Source of the DNA: Xanthostigma xanthostigma
Lineage: Eukaryota > Arthropoda > Insecta > Raphidioptera > Raphidiidae
Length of the DNA stretch: 64,000 nt
Direction: 5' to 3'
NCBI GenBank assembly: GCA_963575645.1
Contig: OY754467.1
Span: forward strand, 1,798,001-1,862,000
The translations under genes and the position numbers were made by a program. The notes beneath the pieces were generated by a model, which was given only the letters and a program-made list of their open reading frames with translations, did no database searches and was not told the origin of the DNA. Below, piece after piece: positions 45,956-56,889 of the stretch. Within the stretch, counting starts at the first letter, position 1. Each line of letters opens with the position of its first letter.

Positions 45956-46436
45956 CTGGTACTACAGTGATATACGGTTTATCCGGCTCTGACGCACGTA
46001 AAGCACGACTGTAGTGCAGCGCTTTCTAAACTGTTTTGCTTACGAACCCCTTAGCTATTAGCAACTGTCGCGAACTCCTCATCAACATAAACAAGAGCAA
46101 TAATTTATTCAGTTAATTTTTTATATTTTCTGTGACGTTAAAGGGGAAATAACAGCGGGGAAATATAAGAGTAACCTTGAACGTGAAAAAGGTTATCAGA
46201 TACAGAGGTGATCTCATTCCGTTAGATAGTAGTGCGGGGCTGGCGTCATCCAGCGGACTGTCAATTTTGATATTTCGTGGTTGATAAAAATATGGACGGT
46301 CTGCCAGCTGACGTCATTCATGAACGAGGTAACCTGTGTACTTCTCACAACCTTGTGTACAATACTGATTTATTCAATAGTTCTGCGTGTGTTTTCTAAT
46401 ATTGTATAACTGTCAAAGTACTAAATAATAGTAAAA

Positions 46437-46740
46437 ATGTGTGTCTGAACATAAATACGCAGTGCACTGGTGTTTCGACATTTATGAACGAGGTAACCTG
46501 TGTACTTATAACTGTCAAAGTACTACATAATAGTAAAAGCGTGTGTCTGAACATAAATACGCATTACACTGGTGTTTCGTCATTCATGAACGAGGTAACC
46601 TGTGTACTTATAACTGTCAAAGTACTACATAATAGTAAAAGCGTGTGTCTGAACATAAATACGCAGTGCACTGGTATTTCGTATGATGCTCACTACTCAT
46701 TTAATCGCAATTCGCTGCCGAGGCCTGCGCTAAGAAGCTA
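46437..46740. repeat. 102-bp tandem repeat, three units
   Basis: Units begin near 46437, 46539 and 46641 with GTGTGTCTGAACATAAATAC; each also has ATGAACGAGGTAACCTGTGT and AACTGTCAAAGTACTACATA. As 102 is divisible by three, one frame stays open across all units (34 residues each), but it begins and ends without any known domain, and the same text extends irregularly upstream from 46320. Confidence 0.8.
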
Positions 46741-47055
46741 ATGAAGCAAAAAAAAAGTTTGGAAGCCGCTCTTTTACGTACATGACGTGAAGTGTTTCAT
46801 AGCCTTCGAGGATCGTTAAAGTAATTATGTTTGTCCAGAGCTATAAATAGCAGAGGCCTATCTTCTCGTCTGCATACGAACAAGTAACACAACACACAGG
46901 GTTCTCCTACACGCTGAACAACATCTTATCTCTGTACTCCATACGATTATACACCTATAATACTGTAAATAGATATGCAAGTAAATATTTATGTCAGTTG
47001 CGGCTTTTGGGGTCCCAAGGTTGGTAAAATGCTACGAGAAGACTATTGTTCTTAA

Positions 47056-47775
47056 GGAGGTTGAGCCGTTTTACGTAGATAATGAAAAAAATCTGAAATA
47101 AAGTTTTTTTAATAGATTTTTTATGACAAAATTTTCTGTAAAAAATCCAAAATCATTAGGAGATTTATAAAGTTAAAAATTAAAAAAAAACTTTTAAATG
47201 TAGTAGTCTTATGGAAAATATGTCAATCTAGCATGCAAACGGTACATTTAAATTTTTTCCAAATAACCAAATAATGTCAGCAGTTCTGAAAACTAACTAT
47301 GTAAAGCATCGATGTCTTACGCATATTTTAATATTTTTTTCCAATTTAATTAGGAGACTTTTAATCAATGAAAAAAAATTATATTAAACCTTAGCACTTT
47401 TCGATTATGTAACTTTTATTCTTGACAATTTTAACGATTTTAACTGAATTTTCAACTTTTTAATGTTCTAATTTTAATTTCTATTACTTCTTATTTCTTT
47501 TTTTAATTATTTACTGCAAAAAATATGTAAAATACAGATATTTACATAAATTTATTTTTTCTAACCTAACTTTGTACAACAAATTCAAAAGCTAGTCCAT
47601 TAAGTAAAATACTGAAATAATTAATTAATATTAAAAAAAAATTATTTATTTATGCCTTTATGACAATAATTTATTGGTATCATCGACTTACAACCTTTTG
47701 TAAAAATTTGTTATGGAAAAGTTCCCATTTAGAATTCGACTTATTTTTGATTGGGACTGTAACGCATCAACCTCC
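47056..47775 (+). mobile_element. TTAA-flanked MITE, copy R2
   Basis: TTAA at 47052-47055 and 47776-47779. Ends GGAGGTTGAGCCG and, inverted, GGAGGTTGATGCG. It is the inverse of R1 across its whole length with many small differences. Confidence 0.8.
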
Positions 47776-47830
47776 TTAAACGGTAACCGACCGAAATTTT
47801 GTAAAAAATAGCAAACGCGGAAAGTGATAC

Positions 47831-47952
47831 AGTATATTACACCACAAGGGCCGAAAGTTTGATATCTTGCACTGCGCGCGATGATGCTCGCCTCGGGCAT
47901 CATGAAGCAACTACAGTGCAAGGATATCAAACTTTCGGCCAGTGTGGTGTAT
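47831..47952. repeat. 122-bp hairpin
   Basis: AGGGCCGAAAGTTTGATATC and CACTG are mirrored in the right part (GATATCAAACTTTCGGCC). Inside, ATGATGC and GCATCAT form a second, smaller hairpin. It is probably a tiny foldback MITE. Confidence 0.75.
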
Positions 47953-48385
47953 ACTATTTTTCTTCATACCTCGGTTATAAGTATACGCTTATTAAATACT
48001 TTAATTAATTACATAAAAACACAGAAAAATTCAAAGCAAGCAACTTTGAGGTTATTCGTAAAAACACGAATGACAGCTGGTCGCGACTATTGACATTGTT
48101 GAATGGGTACATTTTCAAACGCCATTAACGTATAATAAAAGCCGTTAGAATATTTCAACGCGGTCATTTTCTTGTTGTGGTACACATGATCGTTGTCCCT
48201 ACATGTTATTTAGATCATTGGGTAATTGCCACCATTGCTGTCACTCTTGTTGAAACTAATAATTCGAATGTGATTTTGCCAAAATTCACAATGACTGTTT
48301 AATAATAGTGCCGAATATCACGCACTAAAAATTATGTTGCCTCATTATATCGAAAATATGGAATTTAATAAATTAAAAAAAAAAA

Positions 48386-48586
48386 TTGGTTGTCTGTAAA
48401 GTCGGTTTACGGACGATAGTTTTACGTGATAACATCATAAAGAAACATTGATGAACTCTCTGACGTCACGCGAGAAGAGAGAAAAATGCGTACAAGCCGA
48501 CGCTTGGGCCGATCGTGCCTCTCTATCGCTTATACCGCGCTCTCGCTTGCACGATCAGGCTCAGGCGGAACGTGACACTTTTTCGA
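48386..48586 (+). mobile_element. unclassified MITE family D, copy 4 (truncated)
   Basis: Starts TTGGTTGTCTGTAAAGTCGG. It has the CTCTGACGTCACGCGAGAAG segment but stops at CACTTTTTCG where E2 begins, so the GACGTTATCACGTC end is lost. Confidence 0.75.
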
Positions 48587-48878
48587 ACTAAAAAGTGGAA
48601 AATAAATATAGTTTAAAAAAAAACTAAAAAACACGCTTTATATCGAACTCAAAAGTAAAAAATAGTTTTTTTTAAAAATAAGCTTAAAACAATAATGAAG
48701 AAAAAAGCGTGGGGCGCTTTGTTCCACATTTTCGTACATCGAGCGCCCCACGCTTTTTTTCACAATAATACTTGTATTTTCTATTCATTATTGTTTTAAG
48801 CTTATTTTAAAAAAAATATTTTTTACTTTTTAGTTCGATATAAAGCGTGTTTTTTAGTTTTCTTTAAACTATATTTAT
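48587..48878. mobile_element. foldback MITE E, copy 2
   Basis: AAACACGCTTTATATCGAAC and its inverse form arms over 90 bp. The loop, GGGGCGCTTTGTTCCACATT ... GAGCGCCCC, is the inverse of E1's loop. It has extra AATAATGAA-containing sequence on both sides of the GC core. Confidence 0.85.
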
Positions 48879-49271
48879 TCGCGGCCAATACGCCTATCGC
48901 CCTATATAATAGTTATATGCAAGGCTATACGATGTGCGACATTTAGTGCTTGTAGTGTTAATTTATTTGTACGCTCGATGTTTACCGGCAACATCGTCGC
49001 CTTCTCGTGTATCAGTTATGTAAACAACCAGGCCTACGTACACACACACACACACATCTCCACCTATTACATTGTAAATGCGCCGTATGCACTGATTACT
49101 TACGTGCCAATTTAGTGTTTGCCATCAAACTATGCGATAACCTAAATTAACCGCCGCGCCGTACCGAAAAATCGAAGCAATTTCAACTAGTCTTTATAAT
49201 TATGACGTATGTTTACAAGTATCAACGTGTGCTTTGGAAATTTGGAATTAATTTTTATTTCACAGGTGTTA
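48879..49271. other. unassigned sequence
   Basis: Contains a short (CA)n run near 49037. No gene is seen. Confidence 0.4.
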
Positions 49272-50000
49272 TAGGCGGAGAGCTGGCTACGGAGAAAATG
49301 GGTGACTTGGTGCAGAGCTGAAAATTTGCAGAATAATAGGAGATAGTATAAGTAAGTAGGGAAAAAATTGCCAGAAGGCTAGGCGGAAGATAAAGAGCCG
49401 CCAGAAGGCGCTAATGTTGCGAAAAATCAGTGCACTTCTGGCAATTTCTATACTTATTCTGTCATTCAAAACTAGATTATATATTATATACCTTTATACA
49501 TTATATAGTTATAAGGGCATATACTGAAAATTCAAACATGATATAATATTTACATTCAACAAATATTCAAAATTATTAATGACATTTTGATAGAAATAAA
49601 ATTAATCGTCATATTATATTGTCATTAATAAAATTACGTTGTTATAACAACGTAATTTTATTAATTTATTTAATTTTATTTCTATCAAAATGTCATTAAT
49701 AATTTTGAATATTTGTCGAATGTAATTATTATATCATGTTTGAATTTTCAGTATGTCCTTATAACTATATAATGTATAATATATATAATATATAAACTAG
49801 TTTTGAATTACAGAATAAGTATAGAAATTGCCAGAAGTGCACTGATTGTTCGCAACATTAGCGCCTTCTGGCGGCTCTTTATCTTCCGCCTAGCCTTCTG
49901 GCAATTTTTTCCCTACTTACTTGTACTATCTCCTATTATTCTGCAAATTTTCAGCTCTGCACCGAGTCACCCATTTTCTCCGTAGCCAGCTCTCCGTCTA
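49272..50000. mobile_element. giant foldback FB3 (~360-bp arms)
   Basis: TAGGCGGAGAGCTGGCTACG at the left is mirrored at the right end, and the arms match nearly throughout to a centre at about 49645 (ACGTTGTTATAACAACGT). There is hardly any spacer. GCCAGAAGG recurs several times per arm. Each arm holds the same 60-codon frame (RISIEIARSAL, SAFWRLFIFRLAFWQFFPYL), one on each strand, differing at a few residues; this is a result of the symmetry. Confidence 0.9.
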
Positions 50001-50630
50001 TTACGGAGATTTAACATGTTTAGAACAACCGAACAATAACATTTTTTACAGACTTCGAAAAAAGGATTGAATTATTATTTTTTTTTTTTTGTATGTCTGT
50101 CCGTCGATATCTTCGCCGGCTGTGAACCGATTTCGATTATTCTTTTATTATTCGATAGACTATGTCTCAAAGTTGGTCCCATATAAATTGTATCAAAATC
50201 GGTTCAGCAGTTTTTTTTATTTATATCGTTTAATATAGAAGTATAATTGAATTTAAATTTTTATCGGGCAAAAATATGTTTCTACATTCTGTGTTAATTA
50301 CGTATAAGAACGGGAAGCCTTTTTAGTCTATTCCAGTGAACTTTTGAATGCGTGTTATATATACACGCAGCATCGTCTAACTCTGTAGTGTTGCGATAAG
50401 GAGGACTTCATGGATCTGTTGGGAACAGACAGGACTCCGGTACATGACAGCTAATTAGATAATAGTATATATTATAATTCTCTACACAAAGATCTGCCGT
50501 AATGTGCTGAAATAATAACTGAAATATCATCATTTGTTTTAATTCTGATGAATTCACTTACATACCACGATGTAAGGACTTTTTTTTTTAAACTAAAACG
50601 GCGCTCTAGGATCAAAGAACAAATCGGTGC
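50001..50630. other. unassigned sequence
   Basis: 50086-50220 has wording of decayed transposon 3' parts (TGTCTGTCCGTCGATATC, then CAAAATCGGTTCAGCAG). No gene is seen. Confidence 0.4.
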
Positions 50631-50638
50631 ATTTTTAC

Positions 50639-50975
50639 TAGAGCTGTAAAAGTAACGAGAAATTGTGTACCCGTATGTATTCGTTACTTAAAGAACCAGT
50701 ACCCGTTACTTTCGTATCGTTACGTTACTCGTTACTTTTCATACGACATACAATCGTGTATACTAACAGCATCAAGCATGTACCATCGCATCGAGGCGCG
50801 TCGCATACGTGATACGGTATGACTTCGTTCGTATAACGTATAACCGCATCAAACGAGTCGAACTGACATGGATACGACAAATGCGAATAACGAAATGAAT
50901 TTGTAAGTAACGATTCGTTACTTCGAATCAGACGATGTACCCAGTTACTCATACATACGGTTTGTTACAGCTCTA
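50639..50975. mobile_element. hAT MITE family B, copy 3
   Basis: Ends TAGAGCTGTAA and TTACAGCTCTA with the perfect 8-bp duplication ATTTTTAC (50631-50638, 50976-50983). The 75-codon minus-strand frame is an accident of the repeat. Confidence 0.9.
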
Positions 50976-51035
50976 ATTTTTACAGTTATAAAACGATGTT
51001 TACTTTAGTTAATGTCGAAATATCGATATATTTTT

Positions 51036-51310
51036 GAAAAAAAAAAAAACTTCTTTAGGCGCGACTTGAGAGTAAGTCAGATCTTTTTCGGACGGAAACG
51101 TGTTTACGCGCAGTTTCTGAATCGACTGACAGATGGCGGCATCAAAACGCAACCGTAGAAAACAGAGCGACGGACGCAAACCAATTTTCGGTTCCCGCTA
51201 TTTAAAGGCTTCGACTGACAGATGGCGACATCAAAACGCAATTGTAGAAACCATCTTGAACGAAAGACGAAACATAGCTATAGACGCAAACCAATAAGCA
51301 TATAGCCAAC
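51036..51310 (+). repeat. G-type element 5' end with two ~85-bp units
   Basis: An A-run and AACTTCTTTAGGCGCGACTT resemble the G1 5' end. Two units follow, beginning near 51121 (ATCGACTGACAGATGGCGGC) and 51204 (TTCGACTGACAGATGGCGAC); the second has the CCATCTTGAACGAAAG of G1. No 3' end was found. Confidence 0.6.
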
Positions 51311-51759
51311 GTAATTTAAGTTAGGAGTGATTTAATTTGTGAGTGAATATTTCCTGACATTTTTTACATTTCTGATTAAAAAATAAAAATTTAATAATTT
51401 TTTATTAATAAATGAAAATTTTAATTTAAAAGTCGTGTTGTTTTTTTGTGAAAGCGTAGAATTAAAAGTTTAAATATAAAATGCGGAAGGAGAATATGTT
51501 CCGTCGTGCGTCTACGAAGCGACGCACATCAGTGTTTTGGTCCACCGCGTAAAATGTTTAACAGGGCTATACACAACAACTCCGTTACATAACCAAACCG
51601 TAAATAGTCTCAGAGATGCTGTTAAACGTGTCACATGACATGACTTTATGTTCTTAATGTGACAACTGACTTACTGCAGAGTGACGTTGCGTCCTTGTCT
51701 CGACTGCGACAAACTCTCAGTACCGACCTTTCAGTGTACACCGTGCGCAAAAAATTTTT

Positions 51760-52116
51760 AAAGTGAAACTTTTATTCTATCGCCCCGAATTTTTCTGGCC
51801 GTCTGTTGCATGTCGCATTACAGGCGGCCGCGGAATAAGGGTAAAGTGAAAGGCGTTCGGAGTAGGCGCTCGGTAGAGCGGCCAAGGCCAATATGGCGGC
51901 GCCCATGGTTAGCATCAGCTGACCGCGTAGTATGTATAACACATAGTCAGTCTGTCGTGCGGGCAAGTGCTGTACAGTGTTTACATGTTTTTATTCGTGT
52001 ATTCATGTGAATATTGTTGTTTATAATTAATCGTGATGGATAAGTGTCTACAATCAAACATCTACAATCCAATAAAAGTTTCACTTGCGTCGCGGTTTCT
52101 TAAAACCACACAACTG
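51760..52116 (+). mobile_element. Helentron-like (HINE) family P, copy 3
   Basis: AAAGTGAAACTTTTATTC at the 5' end, AATAAAAGTTTCACTT near the 3' end, then GCGTC and the hairpin GCGGTTTCTTAAAACCAC. The 66-codon frame (51810-52010) is open. It is the best-kept copy of the family. Confidence 0.75.
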
Positions 52117-52263
52117 TTTTTTAAATCAAGTCTATCAAATCTAAAGCTTTAAGAGGCACATCGTGAGACAGATAAGCAAAACCGACTGTGTACTTTATGA
52201 TAAAGGCCTGAAAATTGGTATAGAGGTTACCTCTTCATATTGTTAAAAGAAAAAAAAAAAGAC

Positions 52264-52413
52264 GGGTTGCACTTCGGGAGTGCCGGCAGAAGTGAAAACT
52301 TGAATATTAACGTCTTACGAATTTTCGATCAGGTCACGTGTCCCGACGCGAGTTTAACATTTTTTACCCATTACAAAAAAAGTGTACAACGCCGCTAAAG
52401 AAGTTTTCACTTC
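52264..52413 (-). mobile_element. Helentron-like (HINE) family F, copy 4 (shortest)
   Basis: GCACTTCGGGAGTGC hairpin (one mismatch), GAAGTGAAAACTTG, the ACTCGCG block once, and GAAGTTTTCACTTC before an A-run. At 150 bp it gives the minimal arrangement of the family. Confidence 0.75.
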
Positions 52414-52444
52414 AAAAACCCGTACGAAATTAAATGTCCTAAAC

Positions 52445-53052
52445 CAGGGGTCGGCAACCCGCGGCCCGCAGCCCTATCCCTTGCGGCCCGTGACTGTTTT
52501 ATAAATAAAAGTCTTATACCTACCTACATAAATAAAAAATTAAATTAATTTTCACAAACCATTTTTCTTGTGATATTGAGGATGTACCCAGTCATTTACA
52601 AATGAACGTGATTGATCTCCAATCTAATGATACTCTCAAAAACTCCTTCTTTGAAATCAACGATCTTGTTTTTTATGTCAGTTTGCCATCTAATTTTGAC
52701 GAATTGTAAAGGTTTGGTTTGCAATTAATTACAATTTTTGGTAGTACTTATTTATGCGAACAAACCTTTTTGATTCCTAATTACAGAAAAAATAAATATG
52801 CTTCTCGTCTCACAGATGAGCATTTGAGAGCTATTCTACGAATTGCAACTACAAACCTGGAAGCTAACATACAACAAATAGCCACTCAAACGTCACACTA
52901 ATTTTTGTAAAAGAAAAGTTATCGTTTAAATTTTTTTAATAAAATTCAAATCAAATGTTTTCTAATTTTTAATATCACAAATACCTATTATTAAAATTAT
53001 GAACAATTTGCCACTATGTGGCCCTTGTCTGCCAAAAGGTTACCGACCGCTG
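52445..53052 (+). mobile_element. hAT element hAT-1 with transposase C-terminus
   Basis: CAGGGGTCGGCAACCCGCGG at the left and GGTTACCGACCGCTG at the right, with the perfect 8-bp duplication TCCTAAAC (52437-52444, 53053-53060). CAGGGGTCGGCAA ends and the coding remnant belong to the Charlie-type hAT group. The element is internally deleted to 608 bp. Confidence 0.9.
52572..52901 (+). pseudogene. hAT transposase C-terminal fragment
   Basis: One frame of 110 codons, broken by a single TAA at 52707. After it come TIFGSTYLCEQTF, KNKYASRLTDEHL and RAILRIATTNLEANI. FGSTYxCEQxFSxM...KxRxRLTDEHLxxxLRIAT is the dimerisation region of Charlie-like hAT transposases. Before it, DIEDVPSHLQMNVIDLQSND corresponds to the region preceding the hAT C-terminus, with a deletion between. 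The DNA-binding and catalytic parts are absent. Confidence 0.8.
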
Positions 53053-53314
53053 TCCTAAACGATGCTTTTTGTTCTAATTTGATAAACTGAGAATTTTTTA
53101 AGTTAAAAGCATTTAAAGAGCCATGCAAACTCAATTGAAAATAGTCCAGCAAGTTCAAAACATTATGTTTGGTCATAATATATATGGTGAAAAACCGAAA
53201 GAGAGTTATTTTTGTCATTTGGGGAAATGCTTCGCTAATTCCCCTCTCCCCAAGTTTCTCTAATATTCAAGAAATCTCATATGAACACTGTTAGCTAAAA
53301 ATTGTTTTTTTTTT

Positions 53315-53494
53315 GACGTGATAACGTCTTATAAATTGATGAAACACCAGCTGCACGCACGAAAAAGTGTAACGTTCCGCCTGACCTTGTGCGTGCAAGC
53401 GAGAGCGCAGTAATGTATTATTAAATATGATATTCGAGCGGAATACGTTATCAAGTAAAACTATCGTCCGTAAACCGACTTTACAGACAACCAA
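53315..53494 (-). mobile_element. unclassified MITE family D, copy 5 (short)
   Basis: GACGTGATAACGTC opens and CCGACTTTACAGACAACCAA closes it on the plus strand. At 180 bp it consists of little more than the two ends. Confidence 0.75.
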
Positions 53495-53596
53495 TTTTTT
53501 TGTGAAATTAGTATTATTTTTTATTTAAAATTGTCGATATTAAGATAATGGGAACTTGAACTAAATTAAACAAATGCTAAATTTTACAGATTTGTA

Positions 53597-53624
53597 ACGT
53601 TTCGTAGATCGTTTACTTCTTCAG
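53597..53624 (-). other. CTGAAGAA-stem-GAAACG motif, isolated copy
   Basis: On the minus strand: CCTGAAGAA, GTA, AACGATC, TAC, GAAACGTTA. The layout is that of the Penelope-like terminal repeats, but the surrounding sequence is unrelated to H. Confidence 0.5.
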
Positions 53625-53885
53625 GCAAGTTTATAGGTTAGCATGAACTGCCAATTAGGATGAATTGAAACGCCAAATGATTTTGCCAATTCCCAGATTA
53701 GAACTTAAGAACAGGTAAAAGAGGTCAACCCTATGTAGCAACGATTACTAATTGTTAGTAATTTCTGACCACTGCGTTTACTGTATATCAAGAGTACTTA
53801 CTAAACACTATATATTATGCATACATAGACCAACTGTCATACACTGGTACACTAGATCATATAAGTCACATTATGTCGTATATAT

Positions 53886-54115
53886 TTATACAAGTGGTCC
53901 CAACATACATCCCTGCGGTAAGCCGCGACCGGAAGTTATACTAGAATCGTAACATTTTATGCTGAAGGACCGCATACAGTTCTCTATAAGTTATAATAAT
54001 TATGATGCGTGTTAAATAAAGTGGTCCCAATACATATCCTTGCGGTATGCCGACTGGTTACTGCTTCTTGTTGTTGTGACGCTCGTTAAATAAAACTGGT
54101 CCCAACATAGATACT
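53886..54115 (-). pseudogene. three tandem reverse-transcriptase box fragments
   Basis: On the minus strand, three separate short frames read LPQGCMLGPLV (53886-53930), VGIPQGYVLGPLY (54018-54058) and, less completely, SMLGPVLFN (54087-54115). GxPQGxxLGPxLF is the conserved palm-domain box of non-LTR reverse transcriptases. Neither the preceding FxxI...D box nor the following YADD box is visible near any of them, so these are scraps of LINE sequence repeated in the same orientation. Confidence 0.55.
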
Positions 54116-54852
54116 TAAGTTTTGAGACTAATGTTCGTTTCAAACAGAGTTGAACTAGAAAACCTACGCTTTTGTAGCTGTAACTCGATAAAAAATGTAT
54201 TGAAAATACGCTAATTTCGTGATAAGACGGGCTGCAAGGCTCGTCCATTACAATCCTCCAATTCCGTGAGTCTAATTTACGAACTGGAAAAATTATTGGA
54301 TTTTTAATTTGTAATTAGACATATTAATTGGCGTCACAGATAGTTTTGTAACGTTTGTCAATTACAAGCCTACAATTCCCGGATCCTAATTTACAAGTAC
54401 ACATTTTAAAATATAAATAGGTGCTGATATAAATAATCTCGAGTGCCCGCATAGTATAACTATGGAATATGATCAGTAAAAATATTAAGAATTTGAAAAA
54501 AAATAATATCCGTTTTGCTCCACCCAATAAAATCTAAGATTTCAGCGCACAAAAATGTATATTTTATTTAGTAGTATGCCTCTAGCTCCTATATGGCCTT
54601 CGAAATATTTTCGAATGGACACACTGTATTTAGAGAAAGTAGGTTCGTACTATGTCTACATCAATTATGCATCGGTCTGTTGGTGGTCGTAGCTTGCGGC
54701 CTACGACTGCTACGACGGCCGGTTGGAGAGCAATGTTGACACATACTGTAACGTCAATGCTACGTATGTAACATTACACTGATACACACGGCGCAGCTCC
54801 GGGGGCGAAGCACCCTCAATCTTTCTATATATCCACCAAATCATCAGTAACA

Positions 54853-55461
54853 ATGACGAGAAACTATAATTTGTATCTACAGTTTTTGACAGTTTATCAA
54901 CTCCTAATTCTCAAATTCAATTCTTTAGATCTTTGTTTTTCACTGCAGCCTCCCAATGTCCAATTATTTTACTGTGTTCAGTCCTCCAACCCCAAAACTC
55001 TTCCTCGTCTCAATTTTTTCCGTCTTCAATTGTTCTTCCTCAAACTTTCCTTTTTCACTGCTTCCTTCTCTAAGTGCTTTCTAATTTTCAAGTTAAGAGT
55101 CTTCTCTATTGTTCCAATTTGCTTCTTTTATGTCCTTCTATCATTAACTGCTTCTTCAACATTCTTTTCGGTTTCTTATTGTCAGACAACTTTCTTGTCA
55201 ATTTTAGCAGAATTTATAACTTTTCCATGTTTGTTCAACGTATTGTATAAATGGCACGCCTCGCCACAGTACACCCTGTACCTTCTTGCGTTCTTTTGTA
55301 ATGTAATAGAGCTGCTTTTGCCCGCATTGCAGATCGTTTATATTGGTAACACTGTTTTTATTTTGCTAATCCTTTCTGACCCAACTTTTCCAGTTATAAA
55401 AAAAGTCTGGCATTCCACAGAAACCGATTTTAAATGTGTGGATAACTTTATTTACTGCTAA
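54853..55461 (+). other. longest open frame in the window, unknown
   Basis: ATG at 54853, stop at 55459; 202 codons. The product would be hydrophobic with several possible membrane segments (about residues 75-105, 110-135, 140-175) and no motif that I recognise. The plus strand here is pyrimidine-rich, which lowers stop frequency and may explain the openness. A degenerate insect multi-membrane receptor exon is conceivable but unsupported. A single-copy, non-repeat setting within this window is the only point in its favour. Confidence 0.25.
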
Positions 55462-55568
55462 TTTCTACACGTGTTTTGACTATGGATACATATTTTTTAT
55501 GGTTTTATTCTAATAAATCATTATTGAGATTTGACATAAGGGCGGAGATTAGACCATATATCTAGTAC

Positions 55569-56106
55569 TTAATTATTTTTTAAATATGATTGCAGGTATT
55601 CAATTCGTTTCTAATTTTGCACACTGCTTATAACGTTCTTCTTTTTGTTGTATTACAATATGAAGCTCAGATGACAGATCGAAGAAATATTTTACTACAA
55701 TTGTCATATAGAGGCGCAAGTAGCGAAAGCGTTGAGCTAAGCCGTCAGATGGCATCGTGCAGCATTGTTGTGACGTTGTTCAGCGTTGCTCGCTGTTTCA
55801 AAATTAAAGCCGTCAGATGGCAGTATGCAGTATTGTGTCTGTTGTATTACAATATGAAGGTCAGATGACAGATCGAAGTGTTGACGTTGTTTCAAAATTA
55901 AATCCGTCAGATGGCAGACGTTGTTCAACGTTGCTGTATTTTAATTAATTTACAAAAACAAAAGCAATAATAAATTTTTTAGTTGTCGATGTCAGTAGAG
56001 CAGGCAATTATCTGTAAAATGATATATAATTTATGTGGAGAAATTGTGAGGTTTTTTCTAAAAAGGGAGGCAAACATCTTTAACCTTAGCGTATTAATAT
56101 ATATGA
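55569..56106 (-). mobile_element. non-autonomous Helitron, family A copy 10 (3' end lost)
   Basis: The Helitron 5' end is intact (TTAATATATATGA then T on the plus strand). The other side stops at AATTATTTTTTAAATATG, so the hairpin and CTAG are missing. Confidence 0.85.
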
Positions 56107-56889
56107 TAAAACAATTTAAAAATCATTAAAAGAATAATATGCCTTTCCAATTAGTATTTTTTTTAATGCAGTTAAAAAATCTTTAAAGGTAATATAAGCT
56201 CTTATGGCAGAGTATTTTATACCTTTTTTGTCAAATGAGGACTTATGCCTAGGATAAAATAACACACTGTTTTTTCCAGTATTACTAACAGTATGTCAAA
56301 TGTTGTGTTTATGGCTTAATCAATTAATTCTAAAGTTGCGTCGTAACCTAAAGGTTGTAGGTTCGATCCCGTCGGCTGGTGCCATTTTTTTTTACAATTA
56401 CAGCAACTTTACTTTGTAGTGTGTAGTCTCTTTTTTTAAAGACGCAGTCCTACGGAAAATCCTGCCAAACACCCGAACCCATCCGATTTTTTACAGATTT
56501 TTTTAATATCAATATTTTATAAATATCGCGCGTCCCTGCTGCTTGTTACGTCACTGTTTCCAAATAGAATTTCCATAAAGTTCCATCGTTGAACAACCTA
56601 TTCTAAAAAGATGTGTTTCCGACCGAATCCTTACGTTCTGTCCACTGCGTGACGTTTTTCGTCAGTCCAAAAACTCGACAAACTTTTTTTCATTTCCTGT
56701 GGGAATACGATGTAAGTTATATATATATGGAAGTTTCACTGCTGCAGTCGGGGATTATTATTACATTGTGATGTTGCATCGCCGTGCAGAACGCGGACAT
56801 GCCTTGAAAACGTGGATGTCTTTTCTGCGTCACGAACTCAACTACAAGCAACTCGATGCCGGATTAACTAAGGTTATCAAAATGGAAAA
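56107..56889. other. unassigned sequence with a tRNA-like scrap
   Basis: GGTTGTAGGTTCGATCCCGT at about 56354 is a good box B, but box A is not recognisable. The 74-codon frame at 56699 ends in MITE D6 and has no domain. Confidence 0.4.

Noticed and set aside
49287-49985. Two copies of a 60-residue protein on opposite strands
   Set aside because: They are mirror images produced by palindrome FB3.
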